DNA from: Noviherbaspirillum aridicola
Lineage (GTDB): Bacteria; Pseudomonadota; Gammaproteobacteria; Burkholderiales; Burkholderiaceae_D
DNA length: 64,000 bases
NCBI RefSeq assembly: GCF_019656455.1
Contig: NZ_BPMK01000016.1
Location: 1 to 64,000 of the forward strand
Direction of reading: 5' to 3'
The notes under the pieces are model-generated. The model was not told the origin of the DNA. It was given only the letters and a program-made list of their open reading frames with translations, and did not search any database. Shown piece by piece: positions 43,068 to 52,222 of the stretch; the first letter of the stretch is position 1, and the number at the start of each line of letters is the position of its first letter. Position numbers and translations under genes: made by a program.

Positions 43068-43430
43068 ATGACACTGAACCGCGTTCTCAGGACTGTGCTG
43101 CTGTACCTGCTGATGGCTTTGCTGCCCCTCGGCGGCATGGCTAACGTCCGCGCGGCCTGCGGCAAGCCGCAGGCGGCATCGGCGGAGGCGACCGCGCACA
43201 TCCCTTGCGACAAGCCGGGCGCCGCGCACACCGGCCATGACACTTCAAAGCCTGACAAGTCGTCGCACTCCCATGCCTCGGCGAACTGCGGCATGTGCTT
43301 CGTCAGCACCCCTGCGCCCGCAACGGCGTCGCTTCATGTAGCCGTCGCGGAGTCCCGATCGGCTTTTCCGCCCGCGTCCAGCGCCTTCGCTGAATTCATT
43401 CCTCCCGGTCCCGACAGGCCTCCGCGGTAA
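43068..43430 (+). CDS. CopL-like small Cys/His-rich secreted protein
   Basis: 120 residues with a signal peptide (VLRTVLLYLLMALLPLGGMANVRA). The mature part has scattered Cys and His (CGKPQ, IPCDKPGAAHTGHD, SHSHASANCGMC) able to bind copper. The end FIPPGPDRPPR is a tail shared by many small metal-island proteins (CopL/DUF2946-like). It is probably a periplasmic copper-responsive protein; a role in regulating downstream genes is inference from the Xanthomonas CopL name. The start is fixed by the promoter position, since the longer frame from 42966 includes the promoter itself. Confidence 0.7.
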   Translation: MTLNRVLRTVLLYLLMALLPLGGMANVRAACGKPQAASAEATAHIPCDKPGAAHTGHDTSKPDKSSHSHASANCGMCFVSTPAPATASLHVAVAESRSAFPPASSAFAEFIPPGPDRPPR

Positions 43431-43479
43431 CGCATTTCCTTTCGTGTTTCACGGCCAGGGTCTCCTGTTGCCGGATGCC

Positions 43480-43510
43480 GCGCTCGCTGGTCCGCTGCCA
43501 GCGCGAGCGC
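43480..43510 (+). other. Strong hairpin in the leader of the cupredoxin gene
   Basis: Arms GCGCTCG + CTGG and CCAG + CGAGCGC (2-base bulge) around a 7-base loop, with no T-run. It lies 66 bases before the cupredoxin start, between two genes that otherwise could share a transcript. It could stabilise or attenuate the mRNA. Confidence 0.4.
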
Positions 43511-43575
43511 GACGACCCGCGTCCTTGCCGCCGTCGGCGTTGACGCAATACTGATAATGAATCGAAGGAAATGTG

Positions 43576-44088
43576 ATGGAAATGAAATATCCGAACCGCC
43601 TCCTGTCCGCCGTGCTGGCAACGCTTTTCATGTCCGGTGCCTGGGCCCATAGCGAACATGAGCATCCGCGCGGGTCGCCGGTGACGGAGATGTCCAGCCC
43701 GTCCGTGGACGCTGCCGCGGGCAAACCCGGCGACGCGAAAAAGGTCGCCCGCACCGTCACCGTCGACATGTTCGACAGCATGCGCTTCGGCCCGTCCGAC
43801 ATCGCCGTCAGACAGGGTGATACCGTCCGCTTCGTCGTGGTGAACAAGGGCGTGCTGCCGCATGAGCTTGTTCTCGGCACCCGGGCGCAGCTCAAGGCCC
43901 ATGCAGAAGCGATGCGGGAAAACCCGCACGGCGCGCATGAGGACCCGGGAGCGGTGCGTGTCGAACCCGGTCAGAAGAAGGAATTCGTCTGGGAATTCAC
44001 GAAGGCAGGCGTGGTGGACTTCGGCTGCCTGCTGCCCGGTCACTTCGAGGCAGGCATGGTCGGCAAAGTGAAGGTTGCGAAAGCCTGA
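43576..44088 (+). CDS. Periplasmic cupredoxin (CopI-like blue-copper protein)
   Basis: 170 residues: signal peptide (LLSAVLATLFMSGAWA), a His-rich linker (HSEHEHPRG), then one cupredoxin domain. Type-1 copper ligands are visible: His in VLPHELVLGT, then Cys, His and Met in CLLPGHFEAGM. It probably binds or oxidises copper in the periplasm. The start at 43576 is preferred because AAGGAA lies 5 bases upstream; GTG at 43573 and ATG at 43582 are alternatives. The DUF305 gene follows after 84 bases. Confidence 0.87.
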   Translation: MEMKYPNRLLSAVLATLFMSGAWAHSEHEHPRGSPVTEMSSPSVDAAAGKPGDAKKVARTVTVDMFDSMRFGPSDIAVRQGDTVRFVVVNKGVLPHELVLGTRAQLKAHAEAMRENPHGAHEDPGAVRVEPGQKKEFVWEFTKAGVVDFGCLLPGHFEAGMVGKVKVAKA

Positions 44089-44172
44089 CGGCAATACCCG
44101 GGCGATCCGATGGACGTTTCCGGAAACAGAAGATTCCGGCTTATCCCACATTCTCAACAACCAGGAGGACTT

Positions 44173-44799
44173 ATGCGTGTATCCCATCTCACTTCGATCG
44201 CACTCGTGTCTCTGGCGCTTGCCGGTCCGGTCTTTGCCCAGGGCGGCCACGCCGGCATGCACGGCGATGCCCATGGCGGCAAGGGGCCGATGAGCCATGA
44301 CACGATGAAAAGCTCGCCCAATGCGGCCAGGGCTGCCTTCGACCATCAGTTCATCGACACGATGATCGTGCATCACCAGAGCGCCATCGACATGGCGCAA
44401 CTCGTGGATAAACGCGCCGGGCATGACGAACTCAAGCAGATGGCCAGGAAGATGATGGACGACCAGCAGAGGGAAATCAGCCAGCTTCAGGACTGGAAAC
44501 AACAGTGGTACGCGGGCAAGGGCGATGCGGTCAACATGGCGATGCCGGGCATGGCCGAATCGATGAAGGGTATGCCGATGGAGAAGATGGCGTCCGCCTC
44601 CGGGGCCGATTTCGAGGCGCTTTTCATCGACGCCATGGTCAGGCACCACCGTGGCGCGGTCCGGATGGCCGAACTGGCGCAGAAGAAGGCCGGGCATCCG
44701 GAGCTGAAGAAGATGTCGCAGGACATCATCCGGGAGCAGAAGAAGGAAATCGCCGACATGCTGAAGTGGAAGAAGGAGTGGAAGCTGACGAAGAAGTGA
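44173..44799 (+). CDS. DUF305 periplasmic protein (copper-associated)
   Basis: 208 residues with a signal peptide (MRVSHLTSIALVSLALAGPVFA), a Gly/His/Met-rich linker (HAGMHGDAHGG) and two DUF305 halves. Each half carries the family mark of an aspartate-containing helix followed by MIVHHQSAIDMA or MVRHHRGAVRMA. Many Met and His residues suggest copper binding; the biochemical role of DUF305 is not established. AGGAGG at 44163-44168 supports the start. It lies between the cupredoxin and the copZ promoter. Confidence 0.88.
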   Translation: MRVSHLTSIALVSLALAGPVFAQGGHAGMHGDAHGGKGPMSHDTMKSSPNAARAAFDHQFIDTMIVHHQSAIDMAQLVDKRAGHDELKQMARKMMDDQQREISQLQDWKQQWYAGKGDAVNMAMPGMAESMKGMPMEKMASASGADFEALFIDAMVRHHRGAVRMAELAQKKAGHPELKKMSQDIIREQKKEIADMLKWKKEWKLTKK

Positions 44800-44813
44800 G
44801 TCGCCGTAAACCC

Positions 44814-44844
44814 TTGACCTTCCCTCGTTGGGAAGGTCTACGCT
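44814..44844 (+). promoter_or_regulatory. CueR-type promoter of copZ-copA
   Basis: TTGACC (44814-44819), a 19-base spacer, TACGCT (44839-44844). The spacer contains a near-perfect copper-box dyad ACCTTCCC...GGGAAGGT. This is the classic architecture of CueR-activated copA promoters. Transcription would start near 44851, 23 bases before copZ. Confidence 0.9.
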
Positions 44845-44873
44845 GCGAGTACAGTCAAGGAAAGGAGTACCCG

Positions 44874-45080
44874 ATGTTTGAGCTTCAAGTCGAAAAGATG
44901 ACCTGCGGCGGTTGCGCAAGCCGCGTCAGGCGGGCTGTTCTCTCTCTCGATGATGCGGCGAACGTCGACATCGATCTCGCCGCCAGGCGGGTCCGGATCG
45001 ATGCCGACGTGGGGCTCGAGGAGCTGAAGGCGGCGATTTCAGGGGCCGGTTACCCGGTCACGGCGGTGCGCGCGCTCTGA
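44874..45080 (+). CDS. copZ: Copper chaperone, HMA domain
   Basis: 68 residues forming one heavy-metal-associated ferredoxin-like domain with the Cu(I)-binding motif MTCGGC (C11, C14). It delivers Cu(I) to CopA in the cytoplasm. AAAGGAG (44861-44867) precedes the start. It lies directly behind a CueR-type promoter and 45 bases before copA. Confidence 0.93.
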   Translation: MFELQVEKMTCGGCASRVRRAVLSLDDAANVDIDLAARRVRIDADVGLEELKAAISGAGYPVTAVRAL

Positions 45081-45125
45081 GACGGCTCGCGTATCCAATG
45101 GCAGCTTTTCCCCAAGGAGGGGATC

Positions 45126-47564
45126 ATGGAACACCGAACACACGACCATCGCGACCATCGCGACCATCGCGACGATGGCGACCATCGCGACCATAGGCAT
45201 GAGCATGCCGCGCACGCGCACGGCGAGCCTGGACATCATCATGGTCATGCTCATGGTGACCATGACGGCGCGCACGTCGTCGACAAGCCCTTCACCGACC
45301 CGGTCTGCGGCATGAAGGTGTCGGCCGATCGGGACAGGACGGTCGTGTATCAGGGCGAGTCCCATCACTTCTGCAGCACCAGGTGCATGGACAGGTTCAA
45401 GGCGGATCCAGAAGCCTACCTGCAGCCGCAGCCGTCGGCACCCGTCGCGATGCCGGCGCCGGAAGGAACGGTCTATACCTGCCCGATGCACCCGGAAATC
45501 CGCCAGCCGCAGCCGGGCAACTGCCCGAAGTGCGGCATGGCCCTCGAGCCCCTGATGCCCTCGCTCGAGGAGGAAGAGAATCCGGAACTGGCCGACTTCC
45601 GCCGGCGCTTCCGGTGGACCCTGCCGCTGACGGTCGTCGTCACCATCCTGGCGATGTTCGGACACCGGATCTTCCCGAACGGCCTGCCGGGCCAGAGCTG
45701 GCTGGAACTCGTCCTTGCCACACCCGTCGTGCTGTACGCCGGCTGGCCATTCTTCGTGCGCTGGGCGCAATCCCTCGCCAACCGGAGCCCTAACATGTGG
45801 ACGCTGATCGGTACCGGCACCGGCGCGGCGTACGGCTACAGCATCCTGGCGACCGTCGCGCCCGGGCTGTTCCCGGCCACGTTTCAGATGCATGGCCGGG
45901 TCGGGGTCTACTATGAAGCCGCGGCGGTCATCATCTCGCTGACGCTGCTGGGCCAGATTCTCGAGCTGCGCGCACGCTCCCGGACCTCGGCGGCCATCAG
46001 GTCGCTCCTGGGACTGGCGCCCAGGACCGCAAGGCGCATCAACGCCGACTGCGTCGAGGAAGACGTGCCGCTTCATCACGTCCATATCGGGGACGTCCTC
46101 CGTGTCCGCCCGGGAGAAAAAGTCCCGGTCGACGGCGAGGTGCTGGAGGGGGAGAGCGCGCTGGACGAATCCATGCTGACCGGCGAACCGGTGCCGGCGA
46201 CGAAGCGCCCGGGCGACAAGCTCATCGGCGCGACGATCAACACGAGCGGCAGCCTCGTGATGCGGGCCGAGAAGGTCGGCTCGCAGACCATGCTTTCCCA
46301 GATCGTGCAGATGGTCGCCAATGCGCAGCGCTCCCGCGCGCCGATGCAGCGCCTGGCGGACGTGGTCGCCGGCTATTTCGTGCTCGTGGTGGTGGTCATC
46401 GCCGCCCTGACCTTGCTCGGCTGGGGCGTCTTCGGACCCGAGCCGAGCTGGGTCTATGGTTTCGTGAATGCGGTCGCCGTGCTCATCATCGCCTGTCCGT
46501 GTGCCCTGGGACTGGCCACGCCGATGTCCATCATGGCCGCCACCGGCCGCGCCGCGACGCAGGGGATACTTTTCCGCGATGCGGCGGCGATCGAGGCCAT
46601 GCGCAAGATCGACACTCTCATCGTCGACAAGACCGGCACCCTTACCGAGGGCAAACCCGCATTCGACCGCGTTGTCGCCGCGCCCGGCTTCGACGGCGTC
46701 GACGTACTGCGGATGGCGGCCAGCATCGACCAGGGCAGTGAACATCCGCTGGCTCACGCCATCATGGATGAAGCGAGAAGGCGCGGCATCTCGCTGGACA
46801 AGCCGCAGACCTTCGAATCTTCCAGCGGCATCGGCGTGCGCGGCACGATCAGCGGACGCCGCATCGCCCTCGGCAATACTGCGCTGATGGAGCAGGAGAA
46901 GATCGACTGGAAGGTGCTGGCGCGCGAGGCGGAGAACCTGCGCGCGGAGGGTGCGAGCGTGATGTATCTGGCGGCGGACGGTCAGCTCGTCGGGCTGCTG
47001 GCGGTATCGGACCCTGTGAAGATCACGACGCCCGAGGCGCTTCAGACCCTGAGGGAGGCCGGCCTGAATGTCGTCATGGCCACCGGCGACGGGGTGACGA
47101 CGGCCAGGTCGGTGGCGAAGCGACTCGGCATCGCGCAGGTGTATGGCGAGGTCAAGCCGCAGGACAAGTTGCAGCTCGTCGAACGCCTGCAGAAACAGGG
47201 CAAAGTCGTGGCGATGGCCGGAGACGGCATCAATGACAGTCCCGCGCTCGCACGGGCCGACGTGGGCCTGGCCATGGGCACCGGGACGGACGTGGCCATC
47301 AACAGCGCTCACGTCACGCTGGTCAAGGGCGACCTGCGCGCGATCGCGCGAGCACGGCTGTTGTCGGTGGAGACGGTGCGCAACATGCGCCAGAACCTCG
47401 GCTTCGCCTTCATCTACAACGCGCTGGGCATACCGCTGGCGGCCGGCCTGCTGTACCCGTTCACGGGGCAGCTCCTGTCGCCGATGATCGCGGCGCTGGC
47501 GATGAGCCTCAGCTCTGTATCGGTGATCGCGAACGCGCTGCGCCTGCGGGGCGCCGGGCGCTAG
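45126..47564 (+). CDS. copA: Cu(I)-exporting P1B-type ATPase
   Basis: An 812-residue P-type ATPase pumping Cu(I) out of the cytoplasm. In place of N-terminal HMA domains it has an exceptionally His/Asp-rich stretch (1-50, including DHR repeats). A YHS-like motif DPVCGM (C61) follows, then a heavy-metal-binding module (YTCPMHPEI...CPKCGM, about 117-141). The core has TGEP (actuator), the membrane CPC site C457-P-C459, D501 in DKTGTLTEG (phosphorylation), SEHPLAHAI (nucleotide binding) and [10 protein letters not shown]. The start follows a strong AAGGAGG (45114-45120). The Cu(I)-binding HMA role is provided by separate CopZ. Confidence 0.95.
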   Translation: MEHRTHDHRDHRDHRDDGDHRDHRHEHAAHAHGEPGHHHGHAHGDHDGAHVVDKPFTDPVCGMKVSADRDRTVVYQGESHHFCSTRCMDRFKADPEAYLQPQPSAPVAMPAPEGTVYTCPMHPEIRQPQPGNCPKCGMALEPLMPSLEEEENPELADFRRRFRWTLPLTVVVTILAMFGHRIFPNGLPGQSWLELVLATPVVLYAGWPFFVRWAQSLANRSPNMWTLIGTGTGAAYGYSILATVAPGLFPATFQMHGRVGVYYEAAAVIISLTLLGQILELRARSRTSAAIRSLLGLAPRTARRINADCVEEDVPLHHVHIGDVLRVRPGEKVPVDGEVLEGESALDESMLTGEPVPATKRPGDKLIGATINTSGSLVMRAEKVGSQTMLSQIVQMVANAQRSRAPMQRLADVVAGYFVLVVVVIAALTLLGWGVFGPEPSWVYGFVNAVAVLIIACPCALGLATPMSIMAATGRAATQGILFRDAAAIEAMRKIDTLIVDKTGTLTEGKPAFDRVVAAPGFDGVDVLRMAASIDQGSEHPLAHAIMDEARRRGISLDKPQTFESSSGIGVRGTISGRRIALGNTALMEQEKIDWKVLAREAENLRAEGASVMYLAADGQLVGLLAVSDPVKITTPEALQTLREAGLNVVMATGDGVTTARSVAKRLGIAQVYGEVKPQDKLQLVERLQKQGKVVAMAGDGINDSPALARADVGLAMGTGTDVAINSAHVTLVKGDLRAIARARLLSVETVRNMRQNLGFAFIYNALGIPLAAGLLYPFTGQLLSPMIAALAMSLSSVSVIANALRLRGAGR
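45144..45197 (+). repeat. Six 9-bp tandem repeats coding Asp-His-Arg in copA
   Basis: Unit GACCATCGC repeated six times without gaps: units 1-3 and 5 exact, unit 4 GACGATGGC, unit 6 GACCATAGG. Because the unit is a multiple of three, copy-number change keeps the copA frame and only lengthens or shortens the His-rich N-terminus. Confidence 0.92.
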
Positions 47565-47601
47565 CCGCCGCAAGCCGGCCGGATGCGGCGGGCGGGCCAG
47601 T

Positions 47602-47637
47602 GCGCCGCCGGCACCCGCAGCGCCGCCGGCACCCGCA
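47602..47637. repeat. Two direct 18-bp repeats between copA and the GGDEF-EAL gene
   Basis: GCGCCGCCGGCACCCGCA occurs twice head to tail (47602-47619, 47620-47637), followed by a third partial start GCGCCGC. It lies between two convergent gene ends and looks like slippage-generated sequence. No terminator function is evident. Confidence 0.8.
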
Positions 47638-47644
47638 GCGCCGC

Positions 47645-50320
47645 TCACAGCGCCGGCCGGGCCATCAGTGCCGCCACCGCGTCGCCGGGGACGGCCGGCG
47701 AAAAAAGGAAGCCCTGCACTTCGTCGCAGTTGAGCTTGCGCAGCATGGACAGCTGTTCCGGCGTTTCCACGCCCTCCGCGACGACGCACATGTCGAGTGC
47801 GGACGCCATGGATACGATGGCCTGGAAAAGCACCTGGCCCTCGGTGCCGGACGTGAGCGCGTCGGTGAACGCCTTGTCGACCTTCAGGACGTCCACGTCC
47901 AGCCTGTGCAGCTGCGCGAGCGAGGAATGGCCGGTGCCGAAGTCGTCGACCATCAGCTTCACCCCGAGCTCACGCAGCTCCTGCAATTCCCGGATGACGC
48001 CGCGGCTCTGGTCGATGACCGCCGATTCGGTCAGTTCCACCTCGACCAGTCTGGCCTCGACATCGTGGCGGCGCAGGCAGGCGGCGAGATAGCTGCTGAC
48101 ATTGCCGACCTTCAGCTGATGCGGCGAGACGTTCACCGAGACCGGGGAGACATGCAGGCCCATCCGCTTCCAGGCGGCGAGCTGCGCGCAGACTTTCTCG
48201 ATCACCAGCTCGCCCAGCCGCACGATCAGTCCCGTGTCTTCCGCGACGTCGATGAACTCGCCCGGGTACAGCAGGCCGCGTTCCGGGTGCTGCCATCGCA
48301 CCAGCGCCTCCATGCTGCTCATGCGCCCCGACTGCACGCCGTAGCGCGGCTGAAAGTACACCACGAATTCATCATTCTCCACCGCGTGCCGCACCGCATG
48401 CTCGCGGCTCAGCCGCGTGATCAGCGATTCCGACAGATTGGGGTGGTAGAAGTGATACCTCCCCTTCCCGGCGGACTTGGCCGCGTACATGGCGACATCG
48501 GCGTGCTTGAGCAGCGTCTCGCCGTCGCGCCCGTTATGCGGATAGGTACTGATGCCGATGGAGGCGTGTATGCGCTGGCCGGAAATTCCCTTGACGGTGA
48601 ATGGCGCGCCGAGGGACTTGATGATCTGGTCCGCCACGCGCGAGACGTCGCTCGCGCCCTCGAGATGTTCCAGCACCACGGTGAACTCGTCGCCGCCGAG
48701 GCGGACCGCATGGTCGCTGGCGCGGATCGTTTGCCGCAGGCGCAATGCCACTTCATTGAGCAGCTCGTCGCCGGCGTCGTGGCCGAGCGTGTCGTTGATG
48801 TTCTTGAAGTCGTCGAGGTCGATGAAGAGAACGGCGAGCTGCTTCATTGCATTGCCGGCCCGGGCGAGCGCGAGCGGCAGGTAATTGACGAGCCAGTGCC
48901 GGTTGGGCAGGCCGGTGAGGGCATCGGTGTTGGCGAGCTGCACGAGTTCCTGTTCATGCGCCTTGCTGCTCGAAATATCGCGCACCACCATCGCAATGCC
49001 GCCCGCCGAACGCATGAAACGCCGGTAGAGCCAGGCGGGCTGCCGGCCTTTCAGTGCCGGCACCCGGAATTCCTCTTCCAGGAAGCCGGTCTCCATCACA
49101 TTGCGCAGGATGCGCAGGGTATCGCGCTGATATTCGACGGGCAGCGCTTTCGAAAGTACCAGGCCGAGCATGTCCGTGCGCTGCATGCCGGCGAAAGCCG
49201 CGGCGCGTTCGTTGCAGTCTTCTATCCGGAAATCGAGCGCATAGCCGGTGCCGTCCATGATGGGCCTGAGCATGTAAAACCCTTCCTGGGCGGCGTCCAC
49301 GGCGAGGCGATAGGTCTCTTTCGTATCCTCAGCCTGCCGCTTGCGCTCGCCGAGTTTCCGCGAAAACCACATGCCCACGACGGCCACCGCCGCAAGGAGT
49401 ACGGTAACCAGGCTTGCCGCGAGGCGCCAGTCGGCCGCGCTCGCGCGATACGCTCCCAGAATTTCATCCGTCTTCAGTCCGACGATCGCCACCACCGGGT
49501 AGCGCGCCGATTTCTGCCATGCGACGAGCCGCTCGGCGCCGTCGACGAACTTGTTGCCGGGTTCGTTCAGCACGCCTTCGGTGGTGGAAAAGACCGGGTT
49601 GGCCCGATAGAAGATCGGCCGCTTTCCATCCTGCTGTCCGACCCGCGTCGCCAGCACGGAGCCATTCCAGAGCCGGATCGAGATGAACTCGCCCGGGTTG
49701 AGCTGGCCGGCGCCGTAGAAGGTCGTGAGATACGGAGGTTCGACGGTCACCCATGTGGCGCCGTCGAATTCGCCCGTCAGGGTCTCCAGCCGGCGGCTGA
49801 AGCGAATGATCGGCCTTCCGCTCCGCGGTCCGACTTCCTGCGGCGAAATCAGCAGCCCTAGCTTGCGGTCCGCCCGATGTGCCCTGAACCAGTCCCTGTC
49901 CGCGAAGTTGAGCGGGTTAGGCAGGCCGAAGGTGCTCGCGGTGACGTTGCCGTCCCGGGTGGCGACGGAGGCGTTGAAAAAATTGCTGGGGAAGATGCCG
50001 TTGCGGTAATAAGCCGCCAGGTTCAGCTCACCCTGCTTCTCTTGCCATAAGGTGCGCAGGAGCAGCGTCGTGCGGTCGATCTCATCCAGCGTGCGGCTTA
50101 TCTGCTCCGAGTACGCATCCGAGAGCGCCGCGGCGCGCATCGCGCCGCGCTCCATGGCGGCCGCCCGCTCGTTGCTCAGCCTGGCTTCGGTGGCGATCCA
50201 GAGAACGGCAATCAGGATGAATGCAATGGCGAGCCAAGGAAGCTGAGGCGCCTCATTCCGCGGCATTGCCACGTTGTGATTCTTCTGAACCGGCTCTTTA
50301 ATATCCTCTGGAACAGGCAT
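47645..50320 (-). CDS. Membrane GGDEF-EAL protein with periplasmic sensor domain
   Basis: 891 residues for cyclic-di-GMP turnover. A membrane span (AIAFILIAVLWIATEA, about 33-48) opens a dCache-like periplasmic domain (about 50-290). A second span (ASLVTVLLAAVAVVGMWF), a PAS domain (about 340-440), GGDEF (VRLGGDEFTVVL) and EAL (MEALVRW, VDDFGTGHSS, AEGVETPEQL) follow. Both active sites look intact, so it may be bifunctional. The start at ATG 50320 is preferred over the TTG at 50323; an ATG at 50263 is a possible alternative. It converges on copA. Confidence 0.9.
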   Translation of the reverse strand: MPVPEDIKEPVQKNHNVAMPRNEAPQLPWLAIAFILIAVLWIATEARLSNERAAAMERGAMRAAALSDAYSEQISRTLDEIDRTTLLLRTLWQEKQGELNLAAYYRNGIFPSNFFNASVATRDGNVTASTFGLPNPLNFADRDWFRAHRADRKLGLLISPQEVGPRSGRPIIRFSRRLETLTGEFDGATWVTVEPPYLTTFYGAGQLNPGEFISIRLWNGSVLATRVGQQDGKRPIFYRANPVFSTTEGVLNEPGNKFVDGAERLVAWQKSARYPVVAIVGLKTDEILGAYRASAADWRLAASLVTVLLAAVAVVGMWFSRKLGERKRQAEDTKETYRLAVDAAQEGFYMLRPIMDGTGYALDFRIEDCNERAAAFAGMQRTDMLGLVLSKALPVEYQRDTLRILRNVMETGFLEEEFRVPALKGRQPAWLYRRFMRSAGGIAMVVRDISSSKAHEQELVQLANTDALTGLPNRHWLVNYLPLALARAGNAMKQLAVLFIDLDDFKNINDTLGHDAGDELLNEVALRLRQTIRASDHAVRLGGDEFTVVLEHLEGASDVSRVADQIIKSLGAPFTVKGISGQRIHASIGISTYPHNGRDGETLLKHADVAMYAAKSAGKGRYHFYHPNLSESLITRLSREHAVRHAVENDEFVVYFQPRYGVQSGRMSSMEALVRWQHPERGLLYPGEFIDVAEDTGLIVRLGELVIEKVCAQLAAWKRMGLHVSPVSVNVSPHQLKVGNVSSYLAACLRRHDVEARLVEVELTESAVIDQSRGVIRELQELRELGVKLMVDDFGTGHSSLAQLHRLDVDVLKVDKAFTDALTSGTEGQVLFQAIVSMASALDMCVVAEGVETPEQLSMLRKLNCDEVQGFLFSPAVPGDAVAALMARPAL

Positions 50321-50492
50321 CAATTCTTCTGCGGACGGCCGGGGGCAAGCCCTGGCAGCGGGCCGTCAAGTGAGTCGGAGATCCAGGGGGATGCAATTTG
50401 CAGACCCGCCGCGGAGCCCCCGGGTTGCACCCGATCCGGTGTTCCTTCGGAAAAAATGACCGCGCGTGCGGCAAGAATTGCGTCCGCCAATG

Positions 50493-50520
50493 AAAAAAGG
50501 CCCGCACTCTCGTGCAGGCC
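50493..50520 (-). terminator. Intrinsic terminator of the Rieske oxygenase transcript
   Basis: On the minus strand, GGCCTGCAC GAGA GTGCGGGCC forms a 9-bp stem with one G-U pair, followed by six T (50498-50493). It lies 84 bases after the oxygenase stop. Confidence 0.85.
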
Positions 50521-50603
50521 TCGTGCGCGCCTGACTGATTGCCGGCAGAACAGGAACGCCCGGCCATCTTATGCGGCGTCTCCCTTTGCTGCCTTGAGGA
50601 AAG

Positions 50604-51638
50604 TCAGCGCGGCGGTTTTTCCGCCTCGTCGGGGATGACGCCGTAGCGCATGCCGAGGCGCGCGAGCATGCGGCGATACGCGGCCGACAGGCGGTCGGCG
50701 CGTTGCGGCACCTCGATGCCGGGGCCGAGGGGCATGCGCTTCGGACGCTGCGATTCGAGCACCGCGAGGTCCTGCAGGAAAATGCGGTCCTGGAAGGCCC
50801 GCAGCTCGTCGTCGCCGGAGACGCTGTTGGTCATGGCGAGGATGATCCAGGCGCGGCAGTGTTCCTCGTCCATCGGCTGCACGTGCAGGCTGATGGCTTC
50901 ATGAAAGCCGTCCTGCGCCTGGGGCAGCTTGGTCAGGATGGCCGACAGCGGACGCACGACCCGGTAGGTGTATTCCACCATCGAGCCGCCGGCCGCGAGC
51001 AGGTTGGCCTGCGGCTGCCAGGCGAAGCAGCCGGTCGCGATCACGCCCTTCATGCCGTCGTCGCCGAGTCCGTCGTCGAACTCCGCGACCTTGTAGTCGG
51101 TGATCTCGGTATGTTCCGCATCGCCGAGTATGCCCTCGTGGACAAAGCCGAAGTGGGCCATGTCGAGGAAGTTTTCGATGATGCGCGGGCCGCAGGCATG
51201 GACGAGGTAGGGACCGCATACCACCTTGCGCAGCGCCGGGTTGGCGTGCTCGGGGAAAGGCAGCAGCCGGCGCGGCGCCGTGCCGAGGCAGACCCAGACG
51301 AGGCCGTAGGCTTCCTGCGCGAGGAAGCGGCGGGTGCAGGCCGTCTTCGGCGGCGTGTCGCGGGGATGCGCCGGCTGCAGCCGGCACTGGCCGGCGGTGT
51401 CGAACTGCCAGCCGTGATACGGACAGACCACGCGGTCGCCGGCCACCCTGCCCAGGGACAGGCGCGCGCCGCGATGCGGGCAGCGGTCCTCCCAGGCATG
51501 CACCGAACCGTCCTGCGACCGCCAGACGATGAGGTCCTGTTCCAGCAGGCGTACCGGCTGCATCGCGCCCGCCTGCAGCGTCTCGCCGGCCGCTACCGGG
51601 TGCCATTCGTTCAACAGCAGTTCATCCATTGCTTTCAT
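50604..51638 (-). CDS. Rieske non-heme iron oxygenase (aromatic ring-hydroxylating type alpha subunit)
   Basis: 344 residues. The N-terminal Rieske [2Fe-2S] domain has C53-x-H55 (RCPHRGA) and C72-x2-H75 (VCPYHGW). The catalytic mononuclear iron site is D159-x2-H162-x4-H167 in FLDMAHFGFVHEG. The size and lack of a beta subunit fit demethylase or dealkylase type enzymes such as vanillate O-demethylase and NdmA-like enzymes. The neighbouring nucleoside deaminase and BMP lipoprotein make a purine-like substrate conceivable (inference only). A reductase partner is not in the window. The start (51638, or 51629) lies inside the end of the deaminase gene, showing translational coupling. Confidence 0.85.
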   Translation of the reverse strand: MKAMDELLLNEWHPVAAGETLQAGAMQPVRLLEQDLIVWRSQDGSVHAWEDRCPHRGARLSLGRVAGDRVVCPYHGWQFDTAGQCRLQPAHPRDTPPKTACTRRFLAQEAYGLVWVCLGTAPRRLLPFPEHANPALRKVVCGPYLVHACGPRIIENFLDMAHFGFVHEGILGDAEHTEITDYKVAEFDDGLGDDGMKGVIATGCFAWQPQANLLAAGGSMVEYTYRVVRPLSAILTKLPQAQDGFHEAISLHVQPMDEEHCRAWIILAMTNSVSGDDELRAFQDRIFLQDLAVLESQRPKRMPLGPGIEVPQRADRLSAAYRRMLARLGMRYGVIPDEAEKPPR

Positions 51639-52155
51639 TTCCGTTCCAGAATCCTTCATGCGCCTGCGCGGCTTCCGCTGCCATCTCGGGCATCGGCCCC
51701 ACCACCTCGATGGACCGCTGCCCGCGTGCGAAGACCTCGCGGCAGGGCAGGGACAGGGTGGGGTTTTCCGGGTGGTCGCCGGTGAGGCGCAGCAGCGCCT
51801 GTTCCGACATCGCGTACACCACGCGGCCGATGCCGCACCAGTAGATCGCGCCGGCGCACATCGCACACGGCTCCGCATTGCTGTAGAGCGTGCAGCCGGC
51901 CAGCGCCTCGGGCGTCAGGGCGCGCGCCGCTTCCGCCGCGGCGAGCCGCTCCGCGTGCTGGGTCGGGTCGCCCTCCGGCGGCATCGAATTGTTCATCGCC
52001 TCCGCCACCACGCGACCGTCGCCGTCGACCACGATCGCTGCGAACGGATGGCGTCCCCGCTCGCGGCTCCGCCATGCCAGCGCGAGCGTGCGCTGCATGA
52101 ATATGCGGTCCTGTTCGCTTGCGGCGCCCGCCGGGGCGCCGATGCGCTCTTTCAT
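51622..52155 (-). CDS. Nucleoside/guanine deaminase (CDA fold)
   Basis: 177 residues with the zinc-dependent cytidine-deaminase-like motifs H67-A-E69 (TQHAERLAA) and P-C97-A-M-C100 (EPCAMCAGAIYW). The order and spacing resemble B. subtilis GuaD-type guanine deaminases, with a C-terminal segment that can close the active site. AGGAGA upstream supports the start at 52155; the longer frame to 52215 would run through a terminator stem. It overlaps the Rieske gene by about 17 bases. Confidence 0.85.
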   Translation of the reverse strand: MKERIGAPAGAASEQDRIFMQRTLALAWRSRERGRHPFAAIVVDGDGRVVAEAMNNSMPPEGDPTQHAERLAAAEAARALTPEALAGCTLYSNAEPCAMCAGAIYWCGIGRVVYAMSEQALLRLTGDHPENPTLSLPCREVFARGQRSIEVVGPMPEMAAEAAQAHEGFWNGNESNG

Positions 52156-52169
52156 GTCTTCTCCTGCGC

Positions 52170-52201
52170 AAAAAAGGGCCGTCCGGCAGTCCGGACGGCC
52201 C
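52170..52201 (-). terminator. Strong intrinsic terminator between the BMP gene and the deaminase
   Basis: Perfect 11-bp stem GGGCCGTCCGG / CCGGACGGCCC with a 4-base loop and six T on the minus strand. It lies 22 bases after the BMP lipoprotein stop and only 15 bases before the deaminase start, leaving almost no room for a separate promoter. Confidence 0.93.
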
Positions 52202-52222
52202 CGTGAGCATGCCACGTCCCGC

